Positions 1 through 8,799 of a stretch of 64,000 nt of DNA are shown here, one piece after another (the stretch's first letter is position 1; the number at the start of each line of letters is the position of its first letter). Under the pieces are notes generated by a model that was not told the origin of the DNA, searched no databases, and worked only from the letters and a program-made list of their open reading frames with translations. A program made the position numbers and the translations under genes. The DNA comes from 70-18 sp041691815 (GTDB taxonomy: Bacteria; Pseudomonadota; Alphaproteobacteria; Acetobacterales; Acetobacteraceae): positions 1-64,000 of the forward strand of contig JBEPTZ010000004.1 in the NCBI GenBank assembly GCA_041691815.1, read 5' to 3'.

Positions 1-1314
1 AGAGACAGGTCCTGCCGGCCGCGCCTGCTGATCGCCGACGAACCCACCACCGCGCTGGACGTCACCGTCCAGGCCCAGGTGCTGCGGCTGATGCGTTCGT
101 TGCAGGCCGAGCTTGGCATGGCGCTGCTGTTCATCACCCACGACATGGGGGTGGTCGCCGAGATCGCCGACCGGGTGGTGGTGATGCGCAACGGCGAGAA
201 GGTCGAGGAGGGCCTGGTGGTGCCGCTGTTCGACGCGCCGCAGCACCCCTACACCCGCGCGCTGCTGGCAGCCGTGCCGACGCTCGGCAGCCTCGGTGAC
301 ACGCCTTTGCCGCTGCCATTCGAGAGCGCCGATCCGGCCGCCCCGGCGCCGGTGCCGCAGGCCACGGTGCGCGCGGACGCCGCCCCGGTGCTGACGGTGG
401 AGAACCTGGTCACCCGCTTCACCATCCGCCGCGGTATCCTCGGCCGCCCGGCCGGGCGCATCCATGCGGTCGAGCATGTCAGCCTCACCATCCGCCCCGG
501 CGAGACGCTGGGGCTGGTTGGCGAGAGCGGCTGCGGCAAGTCCACCGCCGGGCGCAGCATCATCCGCCTGGAGCAGCCGGAGAGCGGCCGCATCCTGCTC
601 GGCGGCACCGATGTCACCACCCTGAACGGCGAGCGCGACGCGCTGCTGCGCCGCTCGGTGCAGTATGTCTTCCAGGACCCGTTCGCCTCGCTCGACCCGC
701 GTCTGACCATCGGCTTCTCGATCGCCGAACCGATCCATACCCATCGCCTGGCCACCGGCGCCGAAGTGGAGCGGCGGGTGCGCGCGCTGCTGCGCCAGGT
801 GGAACTGCCGCCCGAGCATCTGCATCGCTACCCGCACGAACTCTCCGGCGGCCAGCGCCAGCGGGTCTGCATCGCCCGCGCGCTGGCCTCCGAGCCGCGG
901 CTGATCATCGCCGATGAGTCGGTGGCCGCCCTCGACGTCTCGGTGCGCGCCCAGGTGGTCAACCTGATGATGGCGTTGCAGGCCGAGTATGGTCTCGCCT
1001 ATCTGTTCATCTCGCACGACATGGCGGTGATCGAGCGGGTCGCGCATCGCGTCGCGGTGATGTATCTCGGCCAGATCGTCGAGGTCGGGCCGCGCCAGGC
1101 GGTGATGGGCGACCCGCAGCACGCCTATACCCGCCGCCTGCTGGCCGCGGTGCCGATTGCCGATCCGCGCCAGCGGGGGCACGATCAGGGGCTCGACGAC
1201 AGCGAGGTGCCGTCGCCGTTGCGCGCGATGGACGACCCGCCGACCGTCGCACCGCTGGTGCAGGTGGGGCCGGACCATTTCGTCGCCCGCCACCGCGTCG
1301 GCGGCCTGTACTAA
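1..1314 (+). CDS. Dual-ATPase subunit of a peptide/glutathione-type ABC importer (5' truncated)
   Basis: The reading frame is open from base 10 of the window, so the first visible ATG (79) is internal. Upstream of it lies the Walker B of a first nucleotide-binding domain ([12 protein letters not shown]). A short linker leads to a second complete domain: Walker [10 protein letters not shown] near codon 180, signature LSGGQRQRV, Walker [14 protein letters not shown]-loop ISHDM and the oligopeptide-family tail. Two fused ATPases is the GsiA/YejF arrangement, energising both permeases downstream. Binding protein and permeases follow on the same strand. The stop codon sits in a 16-17 bp tandem duplication (1298-1330). 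The first eight bases do not look like native sequence. Confidence 0.93.
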   Translation, partial: RDRSCRPRLLIADEPTTALDVTVQAQVLRLMRSLQAELGMALLFITHDMGVVAEIADRVVVMRNGEKVEEGLVVPLFDAPQHPYTRALLAAVPTLGSLGDTPLPLPFESADPAAPAPVPQATVRADAAPVLTVENLVTRFTIRRGILGRPAGRIHAVEHVSLTIRPGETLGLVGESGCGKSTAGRSIIRLEQPESGRILLGGTDVTTLNGERDALLRRSVQYVFQDPFASLDPRLTIGFSIAEPIHTHRLATGAEVERRVRALLRQVELPPEHLHRYPHELSGGQRQRVCIARALASEPRLIIADESVAALDVSVRAQVVNLMMALQAEYGLAYLFISHDMAVIERVAHRVAVMYLGQIVEVGPRQAVMGDPQHAYTRRLLAAVPIADPRQRGHDQGLDDSEVPSPLRAMDDPPTVAPLVQVGPDHFVARHRVGGLY

Positions 1315-1330
1315 TCGGCGGCTGTACTAA
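1298..1330. repeat. Stop-codon-spanning tandem duplication
   Basis: TCGGCGGCCTGTACTAA (1298-1314) is followed directly by TCGGCGGCTGTACTAA (1315-1330), one base shorter. The TAA that ends the ATPase gene is duplicated 16 bases on, out of frame with the first. It looks like a replication-slippage duplication. Similar duplications occur at other gene ends in this window. Confidence 0.85.
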
Positions 1331-1355
1331 AACGACCACAAGAGGAGTGTTTCCA

Positions 1356-2912
1356 ATGCCCAACCCCGAAATTTCCCGCCGCGGCCTGCTCGCCGGCACC
1401 GCCGCGATCGGCGCCACCCTGGCGTTCGCCGATCTCGCCCACGCCGCCAGCCCGTCCGGCATCCTGACCGTCGGCGTGCAGGCCAACCTGCTGACGCTGG
1501 ACCCGGCCAACGCCAACGACACGCTGAGCCAGGGTGCGGCGCGGCTGATGCTGGAAGGGCTGCTCGGCTTCGACAAGGACATGAAGCAGATCCCGCTGCT
1601 CGCCGAGAAATACGACGCCAACGAGGCGGCCACCGAGTTCACCTTCCATCTGCGCCAGGGCGTCAAGTTCCACGACGGCACGCCGTTCGACGCCGAGGCG
1701 GTGAAGTTCAACTTCGAGCGCATCGCCAACCCGGCCAACCGGCTGAAGCGGCAGAGCCTGCTGGCGATGCTCGACCATGTCGAGGTGATCGACGCGCATA
1801 CCGCGAAATGCGTGCTGAAGAACCCGTTCGGCGCCTTCGTGCCGACCATCGCGCATCCGTCGCTGCAACTGCTGAGCCCGGCGGCGATCAAGAAATACGG
1901 CGACCAGATCGGCCGCCACCCGGTCGGCACCGGGCCGTTCGTGTTCACCAGCTGGACGCCGGACACCCTGAAGGTGACCGCCAACCCGGACTACTGGCAG
2001 AAGGGCCTGCCGCATGTGAAGCAGGTGGTGCTGCGCAGCAACCCCGAGGCCGGCGCCCGCATCGCCATGCTGCAATCCGGCGAGGCGCAGTTCGTCAACC
2101 CGGTGCCGGCGCCGATGGTCCAGCTGGTGGCGAACAACCCCAAGACCGCGATGCTCGAGGCGCCGTCGATCTTCGCCAACTACATGGCGATGAACGTGAT
2201 GAAGAAGCCGTTCGACGATGTGCGGGTGCGCCAGGCGCTGAACCATGCGGTGGACCAGAAGGCGTTCGCCAAGATCGTCTATAGCGGCCACGCAACCCCG
2301 CTGCTGTCGGCCGAGCCGCCGCATGTGACCTTCTACAAGGAGCAGCCGGCCTACGCCTACGACCCGGCCAAGGCCAAGGCATTGCTCGCCGAGGCCGGCC
2401 ACAAGGACGGCTTCTCCGCCGTGCTGTGGGGCGGCAACAGCACCGAGACGATCCAGGCGATGCAGTTCCTGCAGCAGCAGTTCGCCGCGGTCGGCGTCAA
2501 GGTCGATGTGCGGCCGCTGGAAGGCGGCGTGCTGGCCAGCAAGATCTGGACGGTGCAGAAGCCGGAGGACTCCGAGCTGGAAATGTACTACGGCCGCTGG
2601 TCGTCCTCCACCGGCGACGCCGACTGGGCGCTGCGGCCGCTGTTCGCGACCAGTGCCTTCCCGCCGCATCTCTACAATGTCGGCTACTACAGCAACCCCG
2701 ACGTCGACAAGGCCCTGCAGGGCGGCCTGGAGACCGCCGATCCGGCCAAGCGCCAGGCGTTCTATGAGGATGCCCAGGCGCGCATCTATAAGGATGCGGC
2801 ATGGGTGTTCCTCGGCATCGGCAACACCCTCGCCGGGCGCGACAAGAAGCTCAGCGACGCCTGGGTGCTGCCCGATGGCGGCCTGCTGATCGACGCGGCC
2901 AAGCTGGGCTGA
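1356..2912 (+). CDS. Periplasmic peptide-type substrate-binding protein (SBP_bac_5)
   Basis: A 518-residue extracytoplasmic solute-binding protein of the DppA/OppA/GsiB family. The ATG at 1356 is chosen over an in-frame GTG at 1347 because AGAGGAG lies 8 bases before it. The N-terminus has a Tat-like signal (SRRGLLAG near residues 6-13, hydrophobic stretch, AHA cleavage-like site). The family pattern is clear: [10 protein letters not shown] early, [20 protein letters not shown] near residues 95-115, then GTGPFVF. It delivers substrate to the permeases encoded next. The ligand cannot be read from sequence; dipeptides, glutathione or N-methylated compounds are possible given the sarcosine oxidase genes nearby. 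Confidence 0.93.
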   Translation: MPNPEISRRGLLAGTAAIGATLAFADLAHAASPSGILTVGVQANLLTLDPANANDTLSQGAARLMLEGLLGFDKDMKQIPLLAEKYDANEAATEFTFHLRQGVKFHDGTPFDAEAVKFNFERIANPANRLKRQSLLAMLDHVEVIDAHTAKCVLKNPFGAFVPTIAHPSLQLLSPAAIKKYGDQIGRHPVGTGPFVFTSWTPDTLKVTANPDYWQKGLPHVKQVVLRSNPEAGARIAMLQSGEAQFVNPVPAPMVQLVANNPKTAMLEAPSIFANYMAMNVMKKPFDDVRVRQALNHAVDQKAFAKIVYSGHATPLLSAEPPHVTFYKEQPAYAYDPAKAKALLAEAGHKDGFSAVLWGGNSTETIQAMQFLQQQFAAVGVKVDVRPLEGGVLASKIWTVQKPEDSELEMYYGRWSSSTGDADWALRPLFATSAFPPHLYNVGYYSNPDVDKALQGGLETADPAKRQAFYEDAQARIYKDAAWVFLGIGNTLAGRDKKLSDAWVLPDGGLLIDAAKLG

Positions 2913-2976
2913 TGCCAGGCGGCGCACACCGCAGCTGGGCGGGCATCACGGCTGGCCGCGTCATGGCCGGTCGCTG

Positions 2977-3897
2977 ATGTTCGCGTTCATCCTGCGCCGG
3001 GTTGGCGGCATGATCCCGGTGCTGTTCTGCGTCTCGCTGTTCGCGTTCGGCTTCGTGCGGCTGCTGCCCGGTGATCCGGCGCGGCTGCTGGCGGGGCCGG
3101 ACGCGACGCAGCAGGATGTGCAAATAGTGCGCGAGTCGCTCGGGCTCGACAAGCCGCTGTGGCAACAATACGTCCGCTACATGACGCAGACTGCGCAGGG
3201 CGAACTCGGCAAGTCGGCGCGTACCGACGAGCCGGTGGCGACGGTGATCGGCGAGCGCTTCATGCCGACCTTCTGGCTCACCCTGGTGGCGATGGTCTGG
3301 GCGACCATTCTCGGCGTGGTGATCGGCGTCATCTCCGGCGTGCGACGCGGCAAATGGCAGGACCAGACCGGCATGGTGCTGGCGGTGTCCGGCATCTCGT
3401 TCCCGGCGTTCTGGCTCGGCCTGTTGCTGATCGACCTGTTCTCGGTGCGGCTGCACTGGCTGCCGACCGGCGGCAACGAAACCTGGCGCGGCTATATTCT
3501 CCCCGGCTTCACGCTCGGCGTCGCGGTGGCGGCGGTGATGGCCCGCTTCACCCGCTCGGCGTTCGTCGAAGTGGCGTCGGAGGACTATGTGCGCACCGCC
3601 CGCATGAAGGGCCTGCCGGAGCGCCGCGTGGTCTGGACCCACACCCTGCGCAACGCGCTGATCCCGGTCATCACCATGACCGGGCTGCAATTCGGCTTCC
3701 TGCTCGGCGGCTCGATCGTCATCGAGACGGTGTTCGCCTGGCCCGGCCTCGGCCGGCTGCTGGTGGATAGCGTCAACTATCGCGACTATCCGGTGATCCA
3801 GGCGGAAATCCTGCTGTTCTCGTTCGAGTTCGTGCTGATCAATCTCGGAGTCGATGTGCTGTACGCGATCGTCAACCCGGAAATCCGCCTGCGATGA
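2977..3897 (+). CDS. ABC importer permease, DppB type
   Basis: A 306-residue inner-membrane permease of the dipeptide/oligopeptide family. It has an N-terminal membrane segment starting [14 protein letters not shown], the family RLLPGDPA motif near residue 30, five more predicted membrane segments and a cytoplasmic EAA loop ([16 protein letters not shown], about residues 205-220) that contacts the ATPase. It follows the binding protein after 64 bases and overlaps the next permease by four bases (ATGA), indicating translational coupling. Length is normal for the family. Confidence 0.93.
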   Translation: MFAFILRRVGGMIPVLFCVSLFAFGFVRLLPGDPARLLAGPDATQQDVQIVRESLGLDKPLWQQYVRYMTQTAQGELGKSARTDEPVATVIGERFMPTFWLTLVAMVWATILGVVIGVISGVRRGKWQDQTGMVLAVSGISFPAFWLGLLLIDLFSVRLHWLPTGGNETWRGYILPGFTLGVAVAAVMARFTRSAFVEVASEDYVRTARMKGLPERRVVWTHTLRNALIPVITMTGLQFGFLLGGSIVIETVFAWPGLGRLLVDSVNYRDYPVIQAEILLFSFEFVLINLGVDVLYAIVNPEIRLR

Positions 3898-4763
3898 GCG
3901 CCACCACCGTTGGACCCGAGACGATCCGCTCGCCGCTGGGCGAATTCTGGCGCCGCTTCCGCCGCAAGCGGGTGGCGATGGGCGCCGGCATCGTGCTGGT
4001 GCTGATCGTGCTGGCGGCTGCGCTGGCGCCCTGGCTGGCGCCGTATGACCCGGCCGCACCCGACTACAACAACGTGCTCGCCGGTCCGGCCGCGGCGCAC
4101 TGGCTCGGCACCGACAGCTATGGCCGCGACATCTTGAGCCGGATCATCTGGGGCGGCCGCATCTCGCTATCGGTCGGCTTCATCTCGGTGGCATTGGGCG
4201 GCGGCGCCGGGGTGATCCTCGGGCTGGTCTCCGGCTATCTCGGCGGCTGGGTGGACAGCCTGATCATGCGGCTGGCCGACGTGCTGTTCGCCTTCCCGGG
4301 CATCCTGCTGGCGATCGGCGTGGTGGCGGTGCTGGGGCCGGGGATCACCAATGTGATCTACGCGGTGGCGGTGTTCAGCGTGCCGGTGTTCGCCCGCCTG
4401 GTGCGCGGCAGCACGCTGGCGCTGAAGCAGACGGTGTATGTGCAGGCCTCGCGCAGCATCGGCGTGCGGCGGGTGCCGCTGGTGCTGCGCCATATCCTGC
4501 CGGGCACGCTGCCAGGGGTGATCGTCTATGTGTCGCTGCGCATCGGCACCGCGATTCTGACCGCCGCCAGCCTGAGCTTCATCGGCCTCGGCGCGCAGCC
4601 GCCCAGCCCGGAATGGGGGGCGATGCTGGCCTATGGGCGCAGCTATCTCGGCGTTGCCGACCACCTGACGCTGTTCCCCGGCATTGCGATCTTCATCACC
4701 GTGCTGGCGTTCAATTTGCTGGGCGACGGTTTGCGCGACGCGCTTGACCAGAAGCTGCGGTAA
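3894..4763 (+). CDS. ABC importer permease, DppC type
   Basis: A 289-residue partner permease. The N-terminus has the OppC-N segment ([17 protein letters not shown]), followed by [21 protein letters not shown], typical of DppC/OppC, and an EAA loop around residues 175-200 ([19 protein letters not shown]). It pairs with the upstream DppB-type protein and the dual ATPase. It is the last gene of this operon; a large palindromic repeat begins within a few bases of its TAA. Confidence 0.93.
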   Translation: MSATTVGPETIRSPLGEFWRRFRRKRVAMGAGIVLVLIVLAAALAPWLAPYDPAAPDYNNVLAGPAAAHWLGTDSYGRDILSRIIWGGRISLSVGFISVALGGGAGVILGLVSGYLGGWVDSLIMRLADVLFAFPGILLAIGVVAVLGPGITNVIYAVAVFSVPVFARLVRGSTLALKQTVYVQASRSIGVRRVPLVLRHILPGTLPGVIVYVSLRIGTAILTAASLSFIGLGAQPPSPEWGAMLAYGRSYLGVADHLTLFPGIAIFITVLAFNLLGDGLRDALDQKLR

Positions 4764-4765
4764 GC

Positions 4766-5031
4766 AAGCAAGAAGATTCACCACAGAGACACAGAGACAC
4801 GGAGAAGAAAAATTCTCTTTCCCTGCTTTTCGCCTCTACGTCTCTTTGTGATCTTGCTTGCTGACCCGATCAGGCAAGACAGTTCACAAAGAAACGTAGA
4901 GACGAAGAGGTAGGGGAAAGAGGTCGTTGATTCTTCTGCCCTCAAGAATTGCCGACTCGCGGATCACCATTCCCCCTCCGCTTGCTTCTCCGTGTCTCTG
5001 TGTCTCTGTGGTCAATCTTTCTTGCTTTCTC
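4766..5031. repeat. Nested palindromic repeat between convergent genes (family B, copy 1)
   Basis: This fills the space between the permease stop (4763) and the soxG stop (5046). Outer arms 4781-4807 and 4985-5011 are a perfect 27-base inverted repeat beginning CCACAGAGACACAGAGAC. Inner arms 4833-4851 (CCTCTACGTCTCTTTGTGA) and 4883-4901 are near-perfect complements with a short loop around 4865-4872. The whole can fold as one long hairpin or cruciform. The CACAGAGACACAGAG and CTACGTCTCTTTGTGA words recur in many unrelated bacterial genomes as intergenic repeats. It may act as a bidirectional transcript end. Confidence 0.85.
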
Positions 5032-5045
5032 GCCACCCGCCGTAT

Positions 5046-5618
5046 TCACACCACCTCGTAGCCCAAAGGCGCCGCAGCGGTGGCCAGCATCCGGCCGAAG
5101 GCGCGGGCGTAGCTGGCGGCGACGATCAGCTGGTATTCCGGCCCGGCGCCGGTCTGGTGCAGCAATGCCGCCAGCCCGCCCAGCGGCGTCGCCGCTACCT
5201 GCCCGACCGCGAACACGCGCGGATGCAGATCGAGCCGGCACAGCCGCGCCAGGACGCCGCGCGCCTGGCCGCCGGCCAGGCTGAACACCGCCCGGCCATC
5301 GCTCTGGTCCACCACCGAGGCCATCCCGACGCAGGCGCGCGCCAAACCTTCCAGCAGGCCGGCATCGGCATCTGCGGGAGCCTGGATCAGCCAGCCCTGC
5401 GGCTGCATCCACAGCGCCCGCAGCGCCCCGGCGCTGGCGGCGCGGCCGGGTGGCGGCAGGGTGAGGCTGAAGACGGTCTGCAGCGCCTCGGCCAGCGCCG
5501 CCGCATTGTCCCGCCTTGCCATCACCTGCACCAGCGTGCAGGCGACGCGGCCGATGCGCACCGGCTCGCCGGCGGCGGCGCCGTAGCGGCCGGGTTCCAG
5601 GGGTTCAGGCACGAACAC
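5046..5618 (-). CDS. soxG: Sarcosine oxidase gamma subunit
   Basis: A 190-residue SoxG protein, the smallest-domain partner of heterotetrameric sarcosine oxidase, which converts sarcosine, oxygen and tetrahydrofolate to glycine, hydrogen peroxide and methylene-tetrahydrofolate. The assignment rests on family features (QPQGWLI, SDGRAVFSL, DLHPRVFAVGQVA, Y-x-L-I-V-AASYAR near the end) and on its position as last gene of soxBDAG. Its start overlaps the soxA stop by 14 bases, so translation is probably coupled. Sequence conservation of SoxG is generally low; context carries much of the call. Confidence 0.9.
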   Translation of the reverse strand: MFVPEPLEPGRYGAAAGEPVRIGRVACTLVQVMARRDNAAALAEALQTVFSLTLPPPGRAASAGALRALWMQPQGWLIQAPADADAGLLEGLARACVGMASVVDQSDGRAVFSLAGGQARGVLARLCRLDLHPRVFAVGQVAATPLGGLAALLHQTGAGPEYQLIVAASYARAFGRMLATAAAPLGYEVV

Positions 5619-8538
5619 GGCTGTTCTCCGGATCGATGAAATGCGGGCTGACCACCTCCAGCGCCACGCGCTCCTCGAGCAGCGGATAGGCGGCGTAGAG
5701 TTTCTCGCCGGCGAAACTCACCACGTCCGGCACCACGCCGCCGCGCAGGAAGCCAAGCCCGACCGCCCCCTCCACCGAGACCCCTCGGGTGGCGCTGGAC
5801 ACCCAGCCGAGGCTTTCCGACCCCGATCCCGCCACCAGATGCGCGCCGGGCCGCAGCACGTCGTTGCGCGACAGCGGCCGCAGCCCGACCAGCGACGGCC
5901 GCGCCGGGTCGACCAGCGCCGGCCGCTGGCGCAGCACCCGGCCGATATAGTCGCCGCGCTTCTTGCACAGCCGCGCCAGGCCGAGGTCGCCGGCGGTGGT
6001 CTGGCCATTCAGTTCCGGCCCGGCGACATGGCCCTTCTCGATGCGCAGCAGCCCCAGCGCCTCGGTGCCATACGGGATGATGCCGGCCCCGGCGCCGGCG
6101 CGCAGGATCGCCTTCCACACCGCCTCGGCCTGGCCGGCCGGGGTGGCGATCTCGTAGGCCAGTTCGCCGGAGAAGCTGATGCGGAACACCCGCACCTGGC
6201 AGCCGCCGCGGCTGCCGTCCTGCAGGATCGCATCGCCGACCGCCATGAACGGGAACGCCTCGTTCGACAGGTCCAGCCCGGAGATCAGCGGCGTCAGCGC
6301 GGCGCGCGCCTTGGGGCCGGCCACCGACATTGCCGCCCACTGGTCAGTCACCGAGGCGATGGTGACATCCAGGCCGGAACACGCGGTCTGGGCGTGGAAC
6401 TCCAGATGCGCCAGCACCGCGGCGGCGTTGGCGGTGGTGGTGCTGAGCAGGAAGTGCTCGGGCGCCAGCCGGGAGACGGTGCCGTCATCGAAGGCAAACC
6501 CGTCCTCGCGCAGCATCAGGCCGTAGCGGGCGCGGCCGAGTTTCAGGGTGGAGATGGTGTTGGCGTAGATCAGGTCGAGGAAGGCGGCCGCGTCGGCGCC
6601 CTGCACGTCGATCTTGCCCAGCGTGGAGACGTCGCAGATGCCGACATCGCGCCGCACCGCACGCGCCTCGCGCAGCACGCTGTCCCACACATCGCCATCG
6701 CTGGCGCCGGGATAGTACGAGGGGCGCAGCCAATGCCCGGCCTCGACGAATTCGGCGGCGTGGCGCTGGTGCCAGTCATGCAGCGGCGGCAAGCGCACCG
6801 GCGCGAATTCGTGGCCGACATGCGCGCCGGCCAGGGCGCCCCAGGTGACCGGGGTGGTGAACGGGCGGAAGCTGGGCAGGCCGACCGCCTCCACCGCCAC
6901 GCCGCGCGCCTGGGCCAGCACGGCGGCGCCGACCAGGCCGCCGGTCTTGCCCTGGTCGGTGCCCATCATATGCGTGGTGTAGCGCTTGGCGTGCTCGATA
7001 TGGCCGAAGCCCTCGCGGTTGGCGAGGCGGATGTCGCGCGCGGTCACATCGTCCTGCAAATCGACGAACGCCTTGCCGCCGCCACGCACCTCCCAGATCG
7101 GCGCCACGGTGGGGTCCAGATCATCGGCCGCCGGGTGGTCCATTGCCGCCCCCTGGGCGCCGCTGCCGGCCGCCGCGGCAATGCCGAACACCCCGGCTGC
7201 GGCACCCACCGAAACCTGGTTCTGCACCGGCTCCGAAGGCACATGCGCGGCCAGCCGTACATCCCAGGCCAATTTGGTGCCGGACTGGCTGGCCAGATGC
7301 ACCGCCGGGCTGTAGCCGCCGGAGAGCAGCAGCAGGTCGCAGGTCAGCCGCTTGTCGGTGCCGGCGCCGCCGCAGCGCCGCAGCCGCAAGCCGCGCAGCG
7401 AGGCGGCGCCCAGCGTGCCGCACACCTCGCTGCCGGCCCATACCGCCAGCCCGCGCGCCCGCGCCGCCGCCAGCCCGGCCGAATCGGGGCGCGGATCGAC
7501 CACCCCGGCCACCGCGATGCCGGCATCCTGGGCGGCGAACAGCGCCCGGTAGGCCTCGTCGTTATTGGCGAACAGCGCCATCCGTTCGCCCGGCCGCACC
7601 CCGAAGCGCTGCACATAGCTGTGCACCGCGCCGGCCAGCATCACCCCCGGCCGGTCATTGCCGGGAAACGCGATCAGCCGCTCATGCGCGCCGGTAGCCA
7701 GCACCACCTGCCCGGCATGGATGGTCCAGCGGCGTTGCCGGGGGGTGTGCGGCGGCGGCACCGCCAGATGATCGGCGACCCGCTCCACCGCGCCCAGCAC
7801 GTTGCCGTCGTAATAGCCGAACACCGTGGTGCGCGGCAGCAGCACGACCTCCGGCATCGCTTCCAGCGCCGCCAGCATCGCCTCGCGCCAGGCGTCCTGC
7901 GCCGGTTCGGCCAGCAGCCCGCCGCCGAGCTGGAAGTCCTGCTCGCACAGCATCCCCCGCTGGCGGGCCGCCCGGGGGGGGTGGGCGGCGGCCAGGCCGG
8001 CGGCGCCGCCGCCGACCACCAGCACGTCGCAATGGGCGTGCAGCGCCTCATAGAAATCCGGGTCCGGCTCACGCGCGGCGCGGCCCAGCCCGGCAGCGGC
8101 GCGGATGCGCGGCTCGTAGACCTTCTCCCAGAACGATGCCGGCCACATGAAGGTCTTGTAGTAGAACCCGGCCGACAGCAGCGGCGCCGCCAGCCCGACC
8201 AGGCTCATCAGGTCGAAGCGCAGGCTCGGAAAACGGTTCTGGCTGGCGGCGACCAGGCCCTCGTGCAACTCGATGCCGGTCATCCTGGTGTTCGGCTCTC
8301 GCCGGGCGCCAATGCGCAACTCGGCCAGCGCGTTCGGCTCCTCGACGCCGGCGGTGAACACCCCGCGCGGCCGGTGCAGCTTGAAGCTGCGGCCGAGCAG
8401 CCGCACCCCGTTGGCCAGCAGCGCCGAGGCCAGGGTGTCGCCGCGATAACCCTGGTAGCGCCGGCCGTCATAGCGGAATTCCACCGGCGCGTTGCGGTCG
8501 ATCCGGCCGCCCTTGGCGGTGCGGAAACGCTGGGTCAT
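5605..8538 (-). CDS. soxA: Sarcosine oxidase alpha subunit
   Basis: A 977-residue SoxA. The ATG at 8538 is preferred over upstream in-frame starts because it makes an ATGA overlap with soxD and begins at the conserved MTQRFRTAKGGRIDR. Order: N-terminal 2Fe-2S-like fold (GYRGDTLASALLANGVRLLGRSFKLHRPRG), NAD-binding Rossmann motif DVLVVGGGAAGLAAA near residue 160, then a C-terminal aminomethyltransferase-like folate domain from about residue 600. Odd point: directly after the Rossmann glycines the usual Ala/Arg-rich helix reads HPPRAARQRG over a run of eight G bases (7974-7981). The frame is the same on both sides, so the gene is not broken, but two compensating indels or local errors are possible. 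Confidence 0.95.
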   Translation of the reverse strand: MTQRFRTAKGGRIDRNAPVEFRYDGRRYQGYRGDTLASALLANGVRLLGRSFKLHRPRGVFTAGVEEPNALAELRIGARREPNTRMTGIELHEGLVAASQNRFPSLRFDLMSLVGLAAPLLSAGFYYKTFMWPASFWEKVYEPRIRAAAGLGRAAREPDPDFYEALHAHCDVLVVGGGAAGLAAAHPPRAARQRGMLCEQDFQLGGGLLAEPAQDAWREAMLAALEAMPEVVLLPRTTVFGYYDGNVLGAVERVADHLAVPPPHTPRQRRWTIHAGQVVLATGAHERLIAFPGNDRPGVMLAGAVHSYVQRFGVRPGERMALFANNDEAYRALFAAQDAGIAVAGVVDPRPDSAGLAAARARGLAVWAGSEVCGTLGAASLRGLRLRRCGGAGTDKRLTCDLLLLSGGYSPAVHLASQSGTKLAWDVRLAAHVPSEPVQNQVSVGAAAGVFGIAAAAGSGAQGAAMDHPAADDLDPTVAPIWEVRGGGKAFVDLQDDVTARDIRLANREGFGHIEHAKRYTTHMMGTDQGKTGGLVGAAVLAQARGVAVEAVGLPSFRPFTTPVTWGALAGAHVGHEFAPVRLPPLHDWHQRHAAEFVEAGHWLRPSYYPGASDGDVWDSVLREARAVRRDVGICDVSTLGKIDVQGADAAAFLDLIYANTISTLKLGRARYGLMLREDGFAFDDGTVSRLAPEHFLLSTTTANAAAVLAHLEFHAQTACSGLDVTIASVTDQWAAMSVAGPKARAALTPLISGLDLSNEAFPFMAVGDAILQDGSRGGCQVRVFRISFSGELAYEIATPAGQAEAVWKAILRAGAGAGIIPYGTEALGLLRIEKGHVAGPELNGQTTAGDLGLARLCKKRGDYIGRVLRQRPALVDPARPSLVGLRPLSRNDVLRPGAHLVAGSGSESLGWVSSATRGVSVEGAVGLGFLRGGVVPDVVSFAGEKLYAAYPLLEERVALEVVSPHFIDPENSRVRA

Positions 8539-8795
8539 GGCGTGGGAAGCGCCGCATCGGAGGGCACCGCGGCGCGCACCTCGTGGGTCAGCGTGTGGCG
8601 CAGCACCTTCAGCACCGCGCGGCAGCCGCCGGTATGCTGCCACCATTCCTGATGCCAGCCGCGCGGGTTGGCGCGGGTGTAGACATAGGCGAAGAACCCC
8701 GCGTCATCGCTTGGCCGGGTGACGGTGGCGTCGCCGCGATAGCTGAATTCGGCCTCGTCGCGCGGGCCGCAATGGGGGCAGGGGATGATGATCAT
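8535..8795 (-). CDS. soxD: Sarcosine oxidase delta subunit
   Basis: An 86-residue SoxD, the small zinc-binding subunit of heterotetrameric sarcosine oxidase. It starts at the ATG at 8795 with the family N-terminus MIIIPCPHCGPRDEAEF. Two cysteines of CPHC plus downstream Cys/His residues (GCRAVLKVLRHTLTHE) are the expected zinc ligands. WWQHTGGC is another family block. The gene begins 4 bases after soxB and its stop overlaps the soxA ATG (ATGA). Confidence 0.95.
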   Translation of the reverse strand: MIIIPCPHCGPRDEAEFSYRGDATVTRPSDDAGFFAYVYTRANPRGWHQEWWQHTGGCRAVLKVLRHTLTHEVRAAVPSDAALPTP

Positions 8796-8799
8796 CGGC

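Noticed and set aside
1311..2927. Long minus-strand reading frame opposite the first binding protein
   Set aside because: His/Gln/Arg/Gly-rich translation with no family pattern; GC-rich codon bias keeps antisense frames open. The plus-strand gene has clear motifs, a signal peptide and a ribosome site.
5641..8652. Roughly 1000-codon plus-strand frame opposite soxA
   Set aside because: Antisense shadow: composition is Arg/Gln/His/Ala-rich without domains, while soxA on the other strand is unmistakable.
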